Positions 6,857 through 13,812 of a DNA stretch of 17,617 bases are shown one piece after another. Under the pieces are notes generated by a model that saw only the letters and a list, made by a program, of their open reading frames with translations, ran no database searches and was not told the DNA's origin. A program made the translations under genes and the position numbers. The DNA lies in the NCBI GenBank assembly GCA_030666985.1, contig DAOUWT010000019.1, positions 1 to 17,617 on the forward strand, written 5' to 3'. Source of the stretch: Chloroflexota bacterium (GTDB lineage: Bacteria > Chloroflexota > Anaerolineae > Anaerolineales > UBA11858). How positions within the stretch are numbered: the first letter of the stretch is position 1; every line of letters begins with the position of its first letter.

Positions 6857-6866
6857 TCCTCCTTTT
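6857..6866 (-). promoter_or_regulatory. Strong ribosome site detached from mgtE
   Basis: AAAAGGAGGA on the minus strand sits seven bases ahead of an ATG at 6849. That ATG is in frame with mgtE but is closed after six codons by a TGA within the palindrome (6829-6831). Removing 45 bases (6796-6840) would restore a continuous frame into mgtE, which suggests this was its original start. Confidence 0.6.
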
Positions 6867-6874
6867 AAGTATCT

Positions 6875-7102
6875 TTATTTGGAAAGCAAGAGGACTTCAA
6901 TGTCTTGATTTTTAAGCCACGTGATGGCACTCTCGACCTCGCCGGTTTTTCCGGTGATTTGGATGTCCATCCAACCTTTGTCTGTTGTAATGCTGGCTTG
7001 CAAGATATTGAGCGTGAAATTATATTGACGCAGGAGGTTGTTGATGACTGGCTCATTTAAGAGCTGCTGAGGAAAGATCAAACGAAAGGCTTGGCTTGGC
7101 AT
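6875..7102 (-). CDS. Stand-alone NIL-domain protein
   Basis: The 75-residue product is a single NIL domain, the ferredoxin-like alpha/beta fold known as the C-terminal ligand-binding domain of the methionine ABC ATPase MetN and as a small domain in some ferredoxins. The start at 7102 has AAGGAGGAG just upstream. A reading frame extending further upstream only translates the 16-base repeat array and is not credible. Recognisable features are FPQQLLNEPVINNLL and the second-half DIQITG-x-EVESAITWL pattern, matching the beta-alpha-beta arrangement. There are no cysteines, so no metal cluster. It ends nine bases before a ribosome site leading into mgtE. A regulatory role for magnesium or amino acid uptake is possible but not shown. 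Confidence 0.85.
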   Translation of the reverse strand: MPSQAFRLIFPQQLLNEPVINNLLRQYNFTLNILQASITTDKGWMDIQITGKTGEVESAITWLKNQDIEVLLLSK

Positions 7103-7162
7103 AACTCCTCCTTGAGATGTATAAAAGGGAATCTTTATATATTGTAGCACGAAAAAGAGAGG

Positions 7163-7290
7163 TTGGTATATTGGGGGTTGGTAGATTGGTAAGTTGGTAG
7201 ATTGGTGGGTTGGTAGATTGGTAAGTTGGTAGATTGGTGGGTTGGTAGATTGGTAAGTTGGTAGATTAGTAAGTTGGTATGTTGGTAGAG
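7163..7290 (+). repeat. 16-bp minisatellite array (TTGGTAGATTGGTRRG)
   Basis: Six 16-base units run from 7178 to 7273, alternating between endings AAG and GGG so that a 32-base higher-order period appears. Partial units flank it (GGTATATTGG at 7165-7174; TTGGTATG and TTGGTAGAG at 7274-7290). There are no spacers, so it is not a CRISPR array. One strand is almost free of C. Confidence 0.92.
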
Positions 7291-7319
7291 TGGCTATTTT
7301 GGTTACTGGCTCTCGAACT

Positions 7320-7440
7320 CCCGATTCTTCCTGCTTCCTGCTTCCTGATTCCCCGATTTCCCGATCTACCGATTTCCCAATTTCCCAATTTCCCAGTTTC
7401 CCGATTTCCCAATATACCAATACCCAATACCCCAATACTC
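7320..7440 (+). repeat. Pyrimidine-rich TTTCCCAA / CTTCCTG word array
   Basis: After the 16-base array comes a run of CTTCCTG, then CCGATTTCC, CAATTTCC and CAATACC words, spaced 9-10 bases. It ends at the rlmN stop. The strand asymmetry (few G residues on the plus strand) reverses that of the preceding array. No gene is seen in it. Confidence 0.8.
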
Positions 7441-7445
7441 AATCC

Positions 7446-8498
7446 TTAATATCCCCTCCTACTCGCAAGCTGCCCGCATCCAGCCTGGATTTCAATCCCC
7501 CGCCGGAGGCGAATGCTGCATGGGATGCCGTTTTCTTCTAAGGCAGCCTGGAAAGCCGTGGCTCGTTTCTCCGTGGTTGCTTCCCCGTCAAATTTATTGG
7601 TCGGGTTCAGGGGGATAACGTTGACATGAGCCAGCATACCTCTGAGCAGACGCGCCAATTTTCGAGCTTGTTTAGGAGTATCGTTTACATCCTTGACCAG
7701 GGCCCATTCGAAAGTGACCCTGCGCTTGGTTGCCTCCGCGTACTCCCGGCAGGCGTTCAATACCTCGCGGATGGGATATTTGGCGTTGATGGGCAGCATT
7801 GAGGAACGCAGCTCATCATCTGCGGCGTGCAGCGAGATGGCCAAATTGACTTGTAAGCCTTCCTTTGCAAAACGCCGAATTTCCGGGGCCAGCCCTACCG
7901 TTGAGACCGTAAAACGCCGGCCCCCCATCTTCATCCCCCCTGGGTGGTTGAGGCGTCGAATAGCGTCCAGAGTGGCATCGTAGTTGTGGAACGGTTCCCC
8001 CATGCCCATCATGACGACATTGGTGAGCGATTGTCCACCTTCAGCTAATTGACGGGCGTAATAAATCACCTGCTCAATGATCTCCCCGCTGCTTAAGTGG
8101 CGATTGAAACCCATCTGGCCCGTGGCGCAAAAAGCGCATCCCAGGGCGCACCCCACCTGCGTTGATACGCAAACCGTGTGCCGGTCCTGACGGTTCCTAA
8201 AGGGATAGTGCATGAGGACGGTTTCAATGGCCGGCCCGTCTGGAAGGCGGAAAAGTATCTTCTCGGTCAGACCATCACTGGCACGCAGAACCTTCCCCGC
8301 TTGGAGGTGGCTAAAAGCATATTCTTGACCTAATTTATTTCGAAGTGCCAGCGGCAGAGTAGTGAATTGCTCCGCTTTAGTCCATAAATGCTGGTACAAC
8401 CCTTTCCAAATTTGGTCTGCGCGATAGCTGGGTTCTCCCCACGTGGCGAGAGTGTGCTGGATGGTTTCGAGGTCTAGGTTGTAAATGAGATTTTTCAT
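7446..8498 (-). CDS. rlmN: 23S rRNA/tRNA adenine-C2 methyltransferase RlmN
   Basis: RlmN is a radical SAM enzyme that methylates C2 of A2503 in 23S rRNA and A37 in some tRNAs. The product, 350 residues from the ATG at 8498, is of normal length. The [4Fe-4S] cluster motif is C117-x3-C121-x2-C124 (CALGCAFC). The two catalytic cysteines are present: C110, seven residues before the cluster (TVCVSTQ), and C341 in AGCGQL. The GMGEP motif for SAM binding and the SLHA segment are intact. The start was chosen by the family N-terminus; frames further upstream translate hairpin repeats. The only ribosome-like sequence, GGTGAAG, overlaps the 3' arm of a hairpin at 8505-8522, which could limit initiation. 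It follows the HAD phosphatase on the same strand. Confidence 0.96.
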   Translation of the reverse strand: MKNLIYNLDLETIQHTLATWGEPSYRADQIWKGLYQHLWTKAEQFTTLPLALRNKLGQEYAFSHLQAGKVLRASDGLTEKILFRLPDGPAIETVLMHYPFRNRQDRHTVCVSTQVGCALGCAFCATGQMGFNRHLSSGEIIEQVIYYARQLAEGGQSLTNVVMMGMGEPFHNYDATLDAIRRLNHPGGMKMGGRRFTVSTVGLAPEIRRFAKEGLQVNLAISLHAADDELRSSMLPINAKYPIREVLNACREYAEATKRRVTFEWALVKDVNDTPKQARKLARLLRGMLAHVNVIPLNPTNKFDGEATTEKRATAFQAALEENGIPCSIRLRRGIEIQAGCGQLASRRGY

Positions 8499-8504
8499 AG
8501 TCTT

Positions 8505-8552
8505 CACCGAATGAATTCGGTGTCTACGGAACAAAACGCGCTGAAGCGCGTT
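8505..8552. repeat. Two tandem perfect hairpins with identical TGAA loops ahead of rlmN
   Basis: Hairpin 1 has arms 8505-8511 and 8516-8522 (CACCGAA/TTCGGTG). Hairpin 2 has arms 8535-8541 and 8546-8552 (AACGCGC/GCGCGTT). Both have loop TGAA and they are 12 bases apart. On the rlmN mRNA the stem nearer the gene ends six bases before the start codon and includes part of the ribosome site. The farther stem is followed on the minus strand by TTG, only a weak terminator tail. Confidence 0.8.
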
Positions 8553-8621
8553 GCGAATGTCGGTGGTAACCCATTTCAATTTCTTAACCTTCTCAAAACG
8601 CAACACGCAACACGTAAAAGA

Positions 8622-9434
8622 TTAGCGTAGATTAGCGGACATGAGCACATCCAGTACTTCAACGAGGTTTTGGGCGATGATATTTGGCTTGGGTGACCAA
8701 CTCTGCGCCTCCTTCAAAGAAGTCACGCCCGAAAGAACCAGGGCCGTGTGGCAGCCCACCTTCTGCGCCCCGGCTATATCCGTTTCCAGGCGGTCGCCGA
8801 CGACCAGGGTTTCCGCAGGGGAAGTTCCTAGAAGCTCCAGGGCGACCCGGTACATGCCGCTTTGGGGCTTGCCGATGACCGTGGGCTTCACGCCTGAGGC
8901 CGCTTCCACTGCCGCCAGCATTACTCCTGCACCAGGATGCAGGCCTTGGGGAGTGGGGAAAGTTTTATCGGGATTGGTGCCAATAAATGCAGCTCCACCC
9001 CGAATTAATTTTGCGGCACGGGCTATTGTGCCATAATCCATCCCCAAGTTCAATCCAACCACTACGGCCAGAACCTCCTCCTCAACGGAAGAGTGTTGAA
9101 AACCTGCCCTAGCCAGAGCCTGGTGCAAACCATCTTCTCCCATGATGTACACCCATCCGCCCGAGGGGTGTTTCGCGCTCAAATAACGCGCCGTGGCTTG
9201 GGAGGAGTTGATCACCTGCCACGGAGCCAGCTTCACGCCAAAACCCTCCAATCTCTCCAAATAATTTGCGGGCGACTGGGTGGAGTTATTCGTCGCCAGA
9301 ATCACCCTCCACCCCCCTGCGGCGATGCGTTCAAAAATAGTCCGCAAATCCCCCAGGGGCTGGTACTTCTGCCAAATCACCCCATCCATATCCAAGATCA
9401 AACCGCGCAATCGCGAAACATCAAAAGAAAGCAT
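8622..9434 (-). CDS. HAD-superfamily IIA phosphatase (NagD/AraL-like)
   Basis: The 270-residue product is a cytoplasmic HAD hydrolase with a type IIA cap, the class that includes NagD, AraL and p-nitrophenyl phosphatases acting on small phosphorylated metabolites. The start at 9434 has GGAGGAG about six bases upstream; the frame further upstream is repeat sequence. Motif I is LDMDGVIW (nucleophile D15, acid D17), motif II is ATNNST (47-52), the lysine motif is GKPQ, and the metal-binding motif is VGDRLETDIAGA. All catalytic residues are present. The substrate cannot be told. It lies between clpP and rlmN on the same strand with repeats on both sides, so co-transcription is likely but not certain. 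Confidence 0.92.
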   Translation of the reverse strand: MLSFDVSRLRGLILDMDGVIWQKYQPLGDLRTIFERIAAGGWRVILATNNSTQSPANYLERLEGFGVKLAPWQVINSSQATARYLSAKHPSGGWVYIMGEDGLHQALARAGFQHSSVEEEVLAVVVGLNLGMDYGTIARAAKLIRGGAAFIGTNPDKTFPTPQGLHPGAGVMLAAVEAASGVKPTVIGKPQSGMYRVALELLGTSPAETLVVGDRLETDIAGAQKVGCHTALVLSGVTSLKEAQSWSPKPNIIAQNLVEVLDVLMSANLR

Positions 9435-9462
9435 TCTTGCTCCTCCAAAATCTCGTGATGCG

Positions 9463-9517
9463 TAAAACGTAAAACGTAAAACGTGACAAACCCCTTCACT
9501 CCTCACGTCTTCACGTT
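9463..9517. repeat. CGTAAAACGT / CACGTTTCACG word repeats
   Basis: Three tandem CGTAAAA words are followed by TCACGTC, TTCACG and TTTCACG words, filling the gap from the HAD ribosome site to the clpP stop. The set belongs to the same family as 5332-5411. Confidence 0.8.
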
Positions 9518-10153
9518 TCACGCTTCAGCATCATCTTCTTTGGGAGCTTGTTTCTTAGGCGGCTCCAAAATCTTATCCACCAAGCCATACTCAACCGCTT
9601 GCTCAGCAGTCATCCAATAATCCCGCTCCGTATCATCCGCGATCTTCTCGACATCTTGCCCGGTGTGGTGAGCCAAAATTTCGTTAAGGCGTTGTCGCAA
9701 GCGCAGAATCTCCTTAGCCTGGATTTCAATGTCCGTAGCCTGACCCTGGAATCCGCCCAAAGGTTGGTGCAAGTGAACCGTGGCATGGGGCAAGGCATAG
9801 CGCTGCCCGTGTGTGCCGGCAGTCAGCAGAACCGTCCCAAACGAGGCCGTAACCCCCACCGCCACCGTGTTGATTGGGTTGGGAACCATCTGCATGGTGT
9901 CGTAAATCGCCAACCCGGCGTAAATCCCCCCCCCGGGAGAATTAACATACATCTGAATAGGCGCTTCCGAATCCTCCCTGCTCAGGTGAAGCAACTGGGC
10001 AATAATCAGGTTAGCCGTCTGGGGAACAATCTGCGTCCCCACAAACACAATGCGGTTCTGCAGCAGCATCGAATATATATCATAGTAGCGCTCTTTGTGT
10101 CCCTTTTTCTCAATTACCATGGGGATTTGCGCCATTGGATTTTGGTAATTCAT
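9518..10153 (-). CDS. clpP: ATP-dependent Clp protease proteolytic subunit
   Basis: ClpP forms the two-ring proteolytic barrel that degrades proteins unfolded by ClpX, ClpA or ClpC. The 211-residue product has the catalytic triad: Ser104 in GVTASFG, His129 in HLHQPLGG and Asp178 in DTERDYW. The oxyanion/handle region (NSPGGGIYAG) is intact. The handle helix follows (EIQAKEILRLRQRLNEIL). The start at 10153 has AGGAGG four bases upstream. The tail after about residue 195 is charged and Lys/Pro rich. It sits directly downstream of trigger factor, the common tig-clpP arrangement, but clpX does not follow; a HAD phosphatase does. Confidence 0.97.
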   Translation of the reverse strand: MNYQNPMAQIPMVIEKKGHKERYYDIYSMLLQNRIVFVGTQIVPQTANLIIAQLLHLSREDSEAPIQMYVNSPGGGIYAGLAIYDTMQMVPNPINTVAVGVTASFGTVLLTAGTHGQRYALPHATVHLHQPLGGFQGQATDIEIQAKEILRLRQRLNEILAHHTGQDVEKIADDTERDYWMTAEQAVEYGLVDKILEPPKKQAPKEDDAEA

Positions 10154-10244
10154 ACTACCTCCTAAAATTACTTTGGTTTTAAGTGTGGGGGATGAAAAGC
10201 CTGTCCGGGGGAGGGGGTGCTCATCTTGTAGCTAGACCTGACCC

Positions 10245-11762
10245 TCAGGCTTCTTCTCCATCCTGGGGGGTGGCTGGTGCAGTAGCGGAGGGGGGAATCT
10301 CTCCGGCAGCGTCTGCCTCCCACGCGGCGTCTACCGCACCCTCAGCGTTTGCCTCCCCCCCGGTGTCCTGCCTCTCCTCGACCACTTCAGTCTCTTCCTC
10401 CGTAGATTTCTTGAACCCCGAAACATCTTCACCCTTTGCCAGAGCTTGCAAGAAGTTCAGGACAATATCCGTGGTCATTCTCGAGCTAATAGAGTTGAGC
10501 AAGTTCACAGAGCCTTGGCTATTATAAAAGGCTTTGCGATCTGAGGACTCCTCACTTCCAAAAGCCTCATCGACAATGCGCTGATATTCTGTCGTCACGT
10601 CTTCCGATGTGACGTTAAGGTCTTCGCTATCGAAGATATTTCCTAGCAACAAGCTCTTCGGAAGGCTCTTCTCAAGCTCTAAAGTGACTTGTTCTTGCAG
10701 GTCGTCTGCGCTCATTTTTTGCATTTCCAAGTATGTTTCCATCTCCAACTCCTGGGCTTTTAACCTTGCTTTAATATCTTCAATTTTGGCTTCAACTTTA
10801 TCTTCCAGCATTTGGGAGGGATATTTCACAGTGCTGACTTCTAAGACAGCGTCCAAGATTTTCCCAACGTAGGCGGATTCATACTTTGCTTGAGCTTGTG
10901 CCCCCATGCCTTCTTCGAGCGCATCAACAAATTCTTCTACAGTTTCGAAATTACTGTTGGATTGGACAAACTCATCATTGAATTCAGGGAGTACCCGTTC
11001 TCGGATGCTCTCTATGCTTACCGTGTAGAGTACCTCTTTTCCGGGTAAATCTTCGCTAACGGCCTCTGTTTCAGAGTGCTCATGGATTAGTTCCAACGTA
11101 TCGCCTCGAGAAGCCCCTAGCAACTGGCGCGAAAATCCTGGGAAAGGCCATTCTTTGCTGTTGTCTTCATTTGCTGATTTGACAAGCACTGGCAGAGGCT
11201 GGTTGGTCATTACGTGCGCTTCTTCGTCTTCAGGATCGGCGTCTGCCACTCGACCAGTGACCTTGGTATCCACAATGTTATTCTCTTCGGCGGGATGATC
11301 TACTTCTTTCACCGTGGATTGTTGTGACCGCTGCCGTTTAATGACCTCGTCAATATCTTCTTGGGACACAGCGGGAGGATTGTATGGAATCCGGATTGAG
11401 TGATATTCCCCTAATTCCACCGTAGGTTTAAGAGGGATCAGAATCTCGAAAATGAGCGGTTCGAAAGATTGAATCTCTTGTAATTGGCCCGGGTTGTAGA
11501 GTTCTTCATCAATTTCGTTGATAATCTCAGGGTATACATTATCTAAAAGACTTTTTATGGCCTCGTTAATAATGTGTTCTTCCCCCATGTGTTGGACGAT
11601 CATCTTATAAGGTGCTTTTCCAGGTCTGAATCCGGAAATTTTCAGGCCCTTTGATAATTTTTTCGAGGCCAAGTATTTGGCTTTGTCAAAGGCGTCTTGC
11701 TCTATTTCTGCTGTTACCTTAAGTTGGTGTTCATCTTCCAGATAAGTTTTTTCTATATTCAA
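10245..11762 (-). CDS. tig: Trigger factor chaperone
   Basis: Trigger factor binds the ribosome near the peptide exit and shields nascent chains; its middle domain is an FKBP-type prolyl isomerase. I place the start at a TTG (11762), which gives the family N-terminus LNIEKTYLED and has GAGG six bases upstream; another TTG at 11810 would lie inside a hairpin. The 505-residue product has the ribosome-binding signature GFRPGKAP (44-51), a PPIase-like region (about 165-270) with inserted acidic segments, and the helical C-terminal domain (about 275-450). A final stretch of about 50 residues is low-complexity Glu/Ala/Gly. It is longer than the roughly 430-450 residues of model trigger factors. It lies between tRNA-Leu and clpP on the same strand. 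Confidence 0.93.
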   Translation of the reverse strand: MNIEKTYLEDEHQLKVTAEIEQDAFDKAKYLASKKLSKGLKISGFRPGKAPYKMIVQHMGEEHIINEAIKSLLDNVYPEIINEIDEELYNPGQLQEIQSFEPLIFEILIPLKPTVELGEYHSIRIPYNPPAVSQEDIDEVIKRQRSQQSTVKEVDHPAEENNIVDTKVTGRVADADPEDEEAHVMTNQPLPVLVKSANEDNSKEWPFPGFSRQLLGASRGDTLELIHEHSETEAVSEDLPGKEVLYTVSIESIRERVLPEFNDEFVQSNSNFETVEEFVDALEEGMGAQAQAKYESAYVGKILDAVLEVSTVKYPSQMLEDKVEAKIEDIKARLKAQELEMETYLEMQKMSADDLQEQVTLELEKSLPKSLLLGNIFDSEDLNVTSEDVTTEYQRIVDEAFGSEESSDRKAFYNSQGSVNLLNSISSRMTTDIVLNFLQALAKGEDVSGFKKSTEEETEVVEERQDTGGEANAEGAVDAAWEADAAGEIPPSATAPATPQDGEEA

Positions 11763-11801
11763 GGTTGACCTCGCTATATAATCTACGTTTACATTAAAAC
11801 A

Positions 11802-11821
11802 GGGCGTCAACGCTGACGCCC
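11802..11821. terminator. Hairpin between tRNA-Leu and trigger factor
   Basis: Arms GGGCGTCA (11802-11809) and TGACGCCC (11814-11821) pair perfectly around a 4-base loop. On the minus strand the stem is followed by TGTTTTAAT, a short U tract, which fits an intrinsic terminator or attenuator after the tRNA. Confidence 0.6.
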
Positions 11822-11846
11822 CTTCGGGTTAGGTTGATTGTACAAG

Positions 11847-11929
11847 TAGGGAAGGAGGGGGTCGAACCCACACGCCACGAGGGCACACGGTCCTAAGCCG
11901 TGCCTGTCTGCCAATTCCAGCACTTCCCC
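11847..11929 (-). tRNA. tRNA-Leu (anticodon UAG)
   Basis: The minus strand folds into an 83-nt class II tRNA. The acceptor stem GGGGAAG pairs with CTTCCCT (one G-U), with discriminator A. The anticodon stem CACGG/CCGTG encloses the loop CTTAGGA, giving anticodon TAG. A long variable arm (TGCCCTCGTGGCG) is typical of leucine tRNA. The T loop is TTCGACC with one mismatch in its stem. CCA is not encoded. A near-consensus promoter lies upstream. Confidence 0.93.
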
Positions 11930-11946
11930 ATGTTGGGAGCAGAAAA

Positions 11947-11975
11947 ATTATAAATCACAGGGCTTGCCTCGTCAA
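11947..11975 (-). promoter_or_regulatory. tRNA-Leu promoter
   Basis: On the minus strand TTGACG (11970-11975) and TATAAT (11947-11952) are exactly 17 bases apart, a near-perfect housekeeping promoter, about 17 bases before the mature tRNA 5' end. Confidence 0.8.
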
Positions 11976-12077
11976 TGAACGCGGATATAAGAGTTTTGTA
12001 AATTGGGGGTTGGTACACTGGTGTTTCCCACTTGTGGGGTAGTAGACCAACCGCGTTGGCCGGATTCCACAGGGCAA

Positions 12078-12106
12078 TTGCCATTTAATATATCATCGCT
12101 TATAAT
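12078..12106 (+). promoter_or_regulatory. Lipoprotein gene promoter
   Basis: TTGCCA (12078-12083) and TATAAT (12101-12106) are 17 bases apart. Transcription would begin near 12113, leaving a leader of about 30 bases with GGAG ahead of the ATG at 12144. Confidence 0.75.
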
Positions 12107-12143
12107 GAGGCCAACTTAAAATTTTTTATTACAGGAGTATATT

Positions 12144-13316
12144 ATGAAACAAAAATGGATATTTGGATTAATTGTTGTATTGTTAGTGTTTTCCCTCGCT
12201 TGCTCTCTGACGAATATTATAAAAGGCGTCGAAGAAGCTAGCCAGCAAGTCCAAGAAGTGCTGGAAGATGATGGAGAAGACGCTGGTGGAGCGGCGGTAG
12301 AAGATGCCGCGGTAGAAGATGCCGCGGTAGAAGATGCCGCGGCAGAAGATGCCGCGGCAGAAGATGCGGCGGCAGAAGATGCCGGTGAATCTGGTGAATA
12401 CGATCCCCTCGCCATGGAAGAGTTGGACAGTTACCGCTTGACCGTCGAGTTCCGTTTTGAAAACGCCGATGGTACGGTTGAAGAACAAATTATTGAGGTT
12501 GCTCATACCCGAGAACCAGCAGCCGAACACACTATTATGACCGGGGGAATGGGTGAAGACCCATCAGAAAGCATAGAGATCATCCAAGTTGAGAACCAGC
12601 AATGGATGCGCTTTGGTGAAGAATGGATTTATAGCGAAGTGCAAGAAGGCGAAGATGATTTCCTTGGCGACTCAATGGGTTTCGAAGAATTGAGCGAAGA
12701 AGACCTTGCAGGCGCCAAGTATTTGGGCAAAGATACCGTAAACGGGATTCGCTGCCGGCGTTATGAATTTGATGAAACAATGGCTGGGTTTGCAGGCGAA
12801 ATAGATGAAGAAGTAGAAGAAGCTCACGGAGAAATTTGGATAGCGGCAGAGAGTGGACTCCCCGCTTTTATGGTGCGTTATGAAATCGAGATCACCAACA
12901 AAGTCACGGACGAAAACCCTGTGGAAAAGTTCTTTGTGACCATGAACGTCACCGATGTCAACACTGACATGGTCATTGAACCCCCCGCAGAAGCCGAAGC
13001 CGAAACAGGAACCGAGGCAGGAGCCGAAACCAGTGGCGCGGTTGGCGATGTTCCAATCATGGCAAACGCCCAAAATAAGACCGTAATGGGCGACATCATA
13101 GTTTACGAGATAGAAAGTGATTTCCAGGCCGTGGTTGATTTTTATGCCGCCGAAATGGTATCTATGGGCTGGGCCAAAGCCGGGACGGTCATAAGTATGG
13201 AAAACATGCTCATGGAGACCTGGACAAAGGATGGCAGTTCCTTGCAATTGAATATTATTGCAGACGAGGATAGCGGCATGATTACGGTGACCATTATGAT
13301 AGAACCTAGCGAGTAG
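12144..13316 (+). CDS. Acidic lipoprotein with pentapeptide repeats, function unknown
   Basis: The 390-residue product begins with a lipoprotein-type signal (hydrophobic 6-19, SLAC with Cys20 as the likely lipid-modified residue). A very acidic linker follows with six AAVED/AAAED units (about 51-80) encoded by six 15-base DNA repeats. Then comes a domain of about 180 residues beginning DSYRLTVEFRF, with many beta strands and QQWMRFGEEWIYSE, which resembles the LolA/LppX-type lipid-binding fold seen in surface lipoproteins; that likeness is a guess from pattern. A second acidic Ala/Glu/Thr linker (about 275-295) leads to a C-terminal module with DFQAVVDFYAAEMVSMGW. It is monocistronic, with its own promoter and a strong terminator. 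No function can be named. Confidence 0.85.
   Translation: MKQKWIFGLIVVLLVFSLACSLTNIIKGVEEASQQVQEVLEDDGEDAGGAAVEDAAVEDAAVEDAAAEDAAAEDAAAEDAGESGEYDPLAMEELDSYRLTVEFRFENADGTVEEQIIEVAHTREPAAEHTIMTGGMGEDPSESIEIIQVENQQWMRFGEEWIYSEVQEGEDDFLGDSMGFEELSEEDLAGAKYLGKDTVNGIRCRRYEFDETMAGFAGEIDEEVEEAHGEIWIAAESGLPAFMVRYEIEITNKVTDENPVEKFFVTMNVTDVNTDMVIEPPAEAEAETGTEAGAETSGAVGDVPIMANAQNKTVMGDIIVYEIESDFQAVVDFYAAEMVSMGWAKAGTVISMENMLMETWTKDGSSLQLNIIADEDSGMITVTIMIEPSE
12294..12383 (+). repeat. Six 15-bp tandem repeats inside the lipoprotein gene
   Basis: Units of GCGGYAGAAGATGCC repeat six times in frame, each coding for Ala-Val/Ala-Glu-Asp-Ala. The first three have GTA and the last three GCA in the second codon. 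Copy number could vary by slippage without a frameshift. Confidence 0.95.
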
Positions 13317-13347
13317 CTTTAGGCAACCTCAGCGTAAGTTCAAACTG

Positions 13348-13376
13348 CAGGCCGGGGTACTTCCCCGGCCTGTTTT
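13348..13376 (+). terminator. Intrinsic terminator after the lipoprotein gene
   Basis: Perfect 10-bp stem CAGGCCGGGG (13348-13357) and CCCCGGCCTG (13363-13372) with loop TACTT, followed by TTTT. It lies 32 bases after the stop codon. Confidence 0.9.
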
Positions 13377-13530
13377 GGTATTAGAACACCATTAACCGTC
13401 ACGCTCGCTGTGCAGACCCCCTAAGGGAATTCCAGAAAAATAATCATCCCAAAAGGATGGGAGGCGGTTGAAAACCGTCCAGGCAAGTCATGGGAGATAA
13501 AAGGTAAACGTTCACCTCCCCCATCCCGAC
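13377..13530. other. Intergenic region with two small hairpins
   Basis: No gene is evident. Two adjacent small hairpins are visible: CATCC/GGATG (13445-13459) and GGCGGTT/AACCGTCC (13463-13480, one bulge). They might be a structured RNA or the remains of an element; nothing supports a specific call. Confidence 0.4.
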
Positions 13531-13538
13531 ATGGCAGA

Positions 13539-13571
13539 CCTCCGAGGTTTGCATTCCAAAAACCTCGGAGG
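13539..13571. repeat. 12-bp perfect palindrome (CCTCCGAGGTTT) at the kinase fragment edge
   Basis: Arms 13539-13550 and 13560-13571 are exact reverse complements with a 9-base loop. The recognisable sugar kinase sequence begins right at its right arm, so the palindrome marks a breakpoint or an insertion. Confidence 0.85.
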
Positions 13572-13734
13572 AGGTTTTCTCGTGGGGCTAGAAAAAACGG
13601 GAAACATCCTCCAGGCGGGCCTGTACGGGACAGTCTCCGCCTCGCTGGCTGTGGAGAATATGGGGGCTTTGATTCCGCTGGAGGGGTTGCGGGACGAGGC
13701 TGAGCGTCGGTTGGAGGAAATTAGGAACCAGTGA
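13564..13734 (+). pseudogene. 3' fragment of a PfkB-family sugar kinase
   Basis: The frame ending at 13734 reads GGGFLVGLEKTG, then LQAGLYGTVSASLAVENMG and EAERRLEEIRNQ. This matches the C-terminal part of PfkB/ribokinase-type sugar kinases, where the GDxFxxGFL active-site helix is followed by a YGAVxAS(L/F)xVE helix and a C-terminal Glu/Arg-rich helix. The N-terminal two thirds and the catalytic GAGD loop are missing; a palindrome sits where they should join. No start signal is present. It is a remnant. A second, shorter remnant of the same region lies at 14194-14262. Confidence 0.72.
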
Positions 13735-13812
13735 CTAGGTACTGGGAATCAGGGAATTAGGAAACTAGGGAACAGGGAACTATGAACCCCGTGAACTTTT
13801 AGGAGGCATAAG

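Noticed and set aside
5413..6866. M-box magnesium riboswitch ahead of mgtE
   Set aside because: The region upstream of mgtE is occupied by the NIL gene and a palindrome; no M-box-like multi-stem structure could be recognised.
7163..7290. CRISPR array
   Set aside because: Units are directly adjacent with no spacers and no cas genes are nearby; this is a minisatellite.
7103..7435. Upstream extension of the NIL-domain frame (about 110 residues of LPTYQSTN-type repeats)
   Set aside because: It only translates the 16-bp repeat array; the true start at 7102 has an excellent ribosome site and gives a normal domain length.
9548..10165. 205-residue plus-strand frame opposite clpP
   Set aside because: Antisense shadow of a conserved gene; composition is Arg/Asn/Gln rich and no start signal is present.
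12116..12530. Minus-strand open frames opposite the lipoprotein repeats
   Set aside because: Ala/Ser-rich low-complexity shadows of the 15-bp repeat; no ribosome site, and the plus-strand gene has promoter, signal peptide and terminator.
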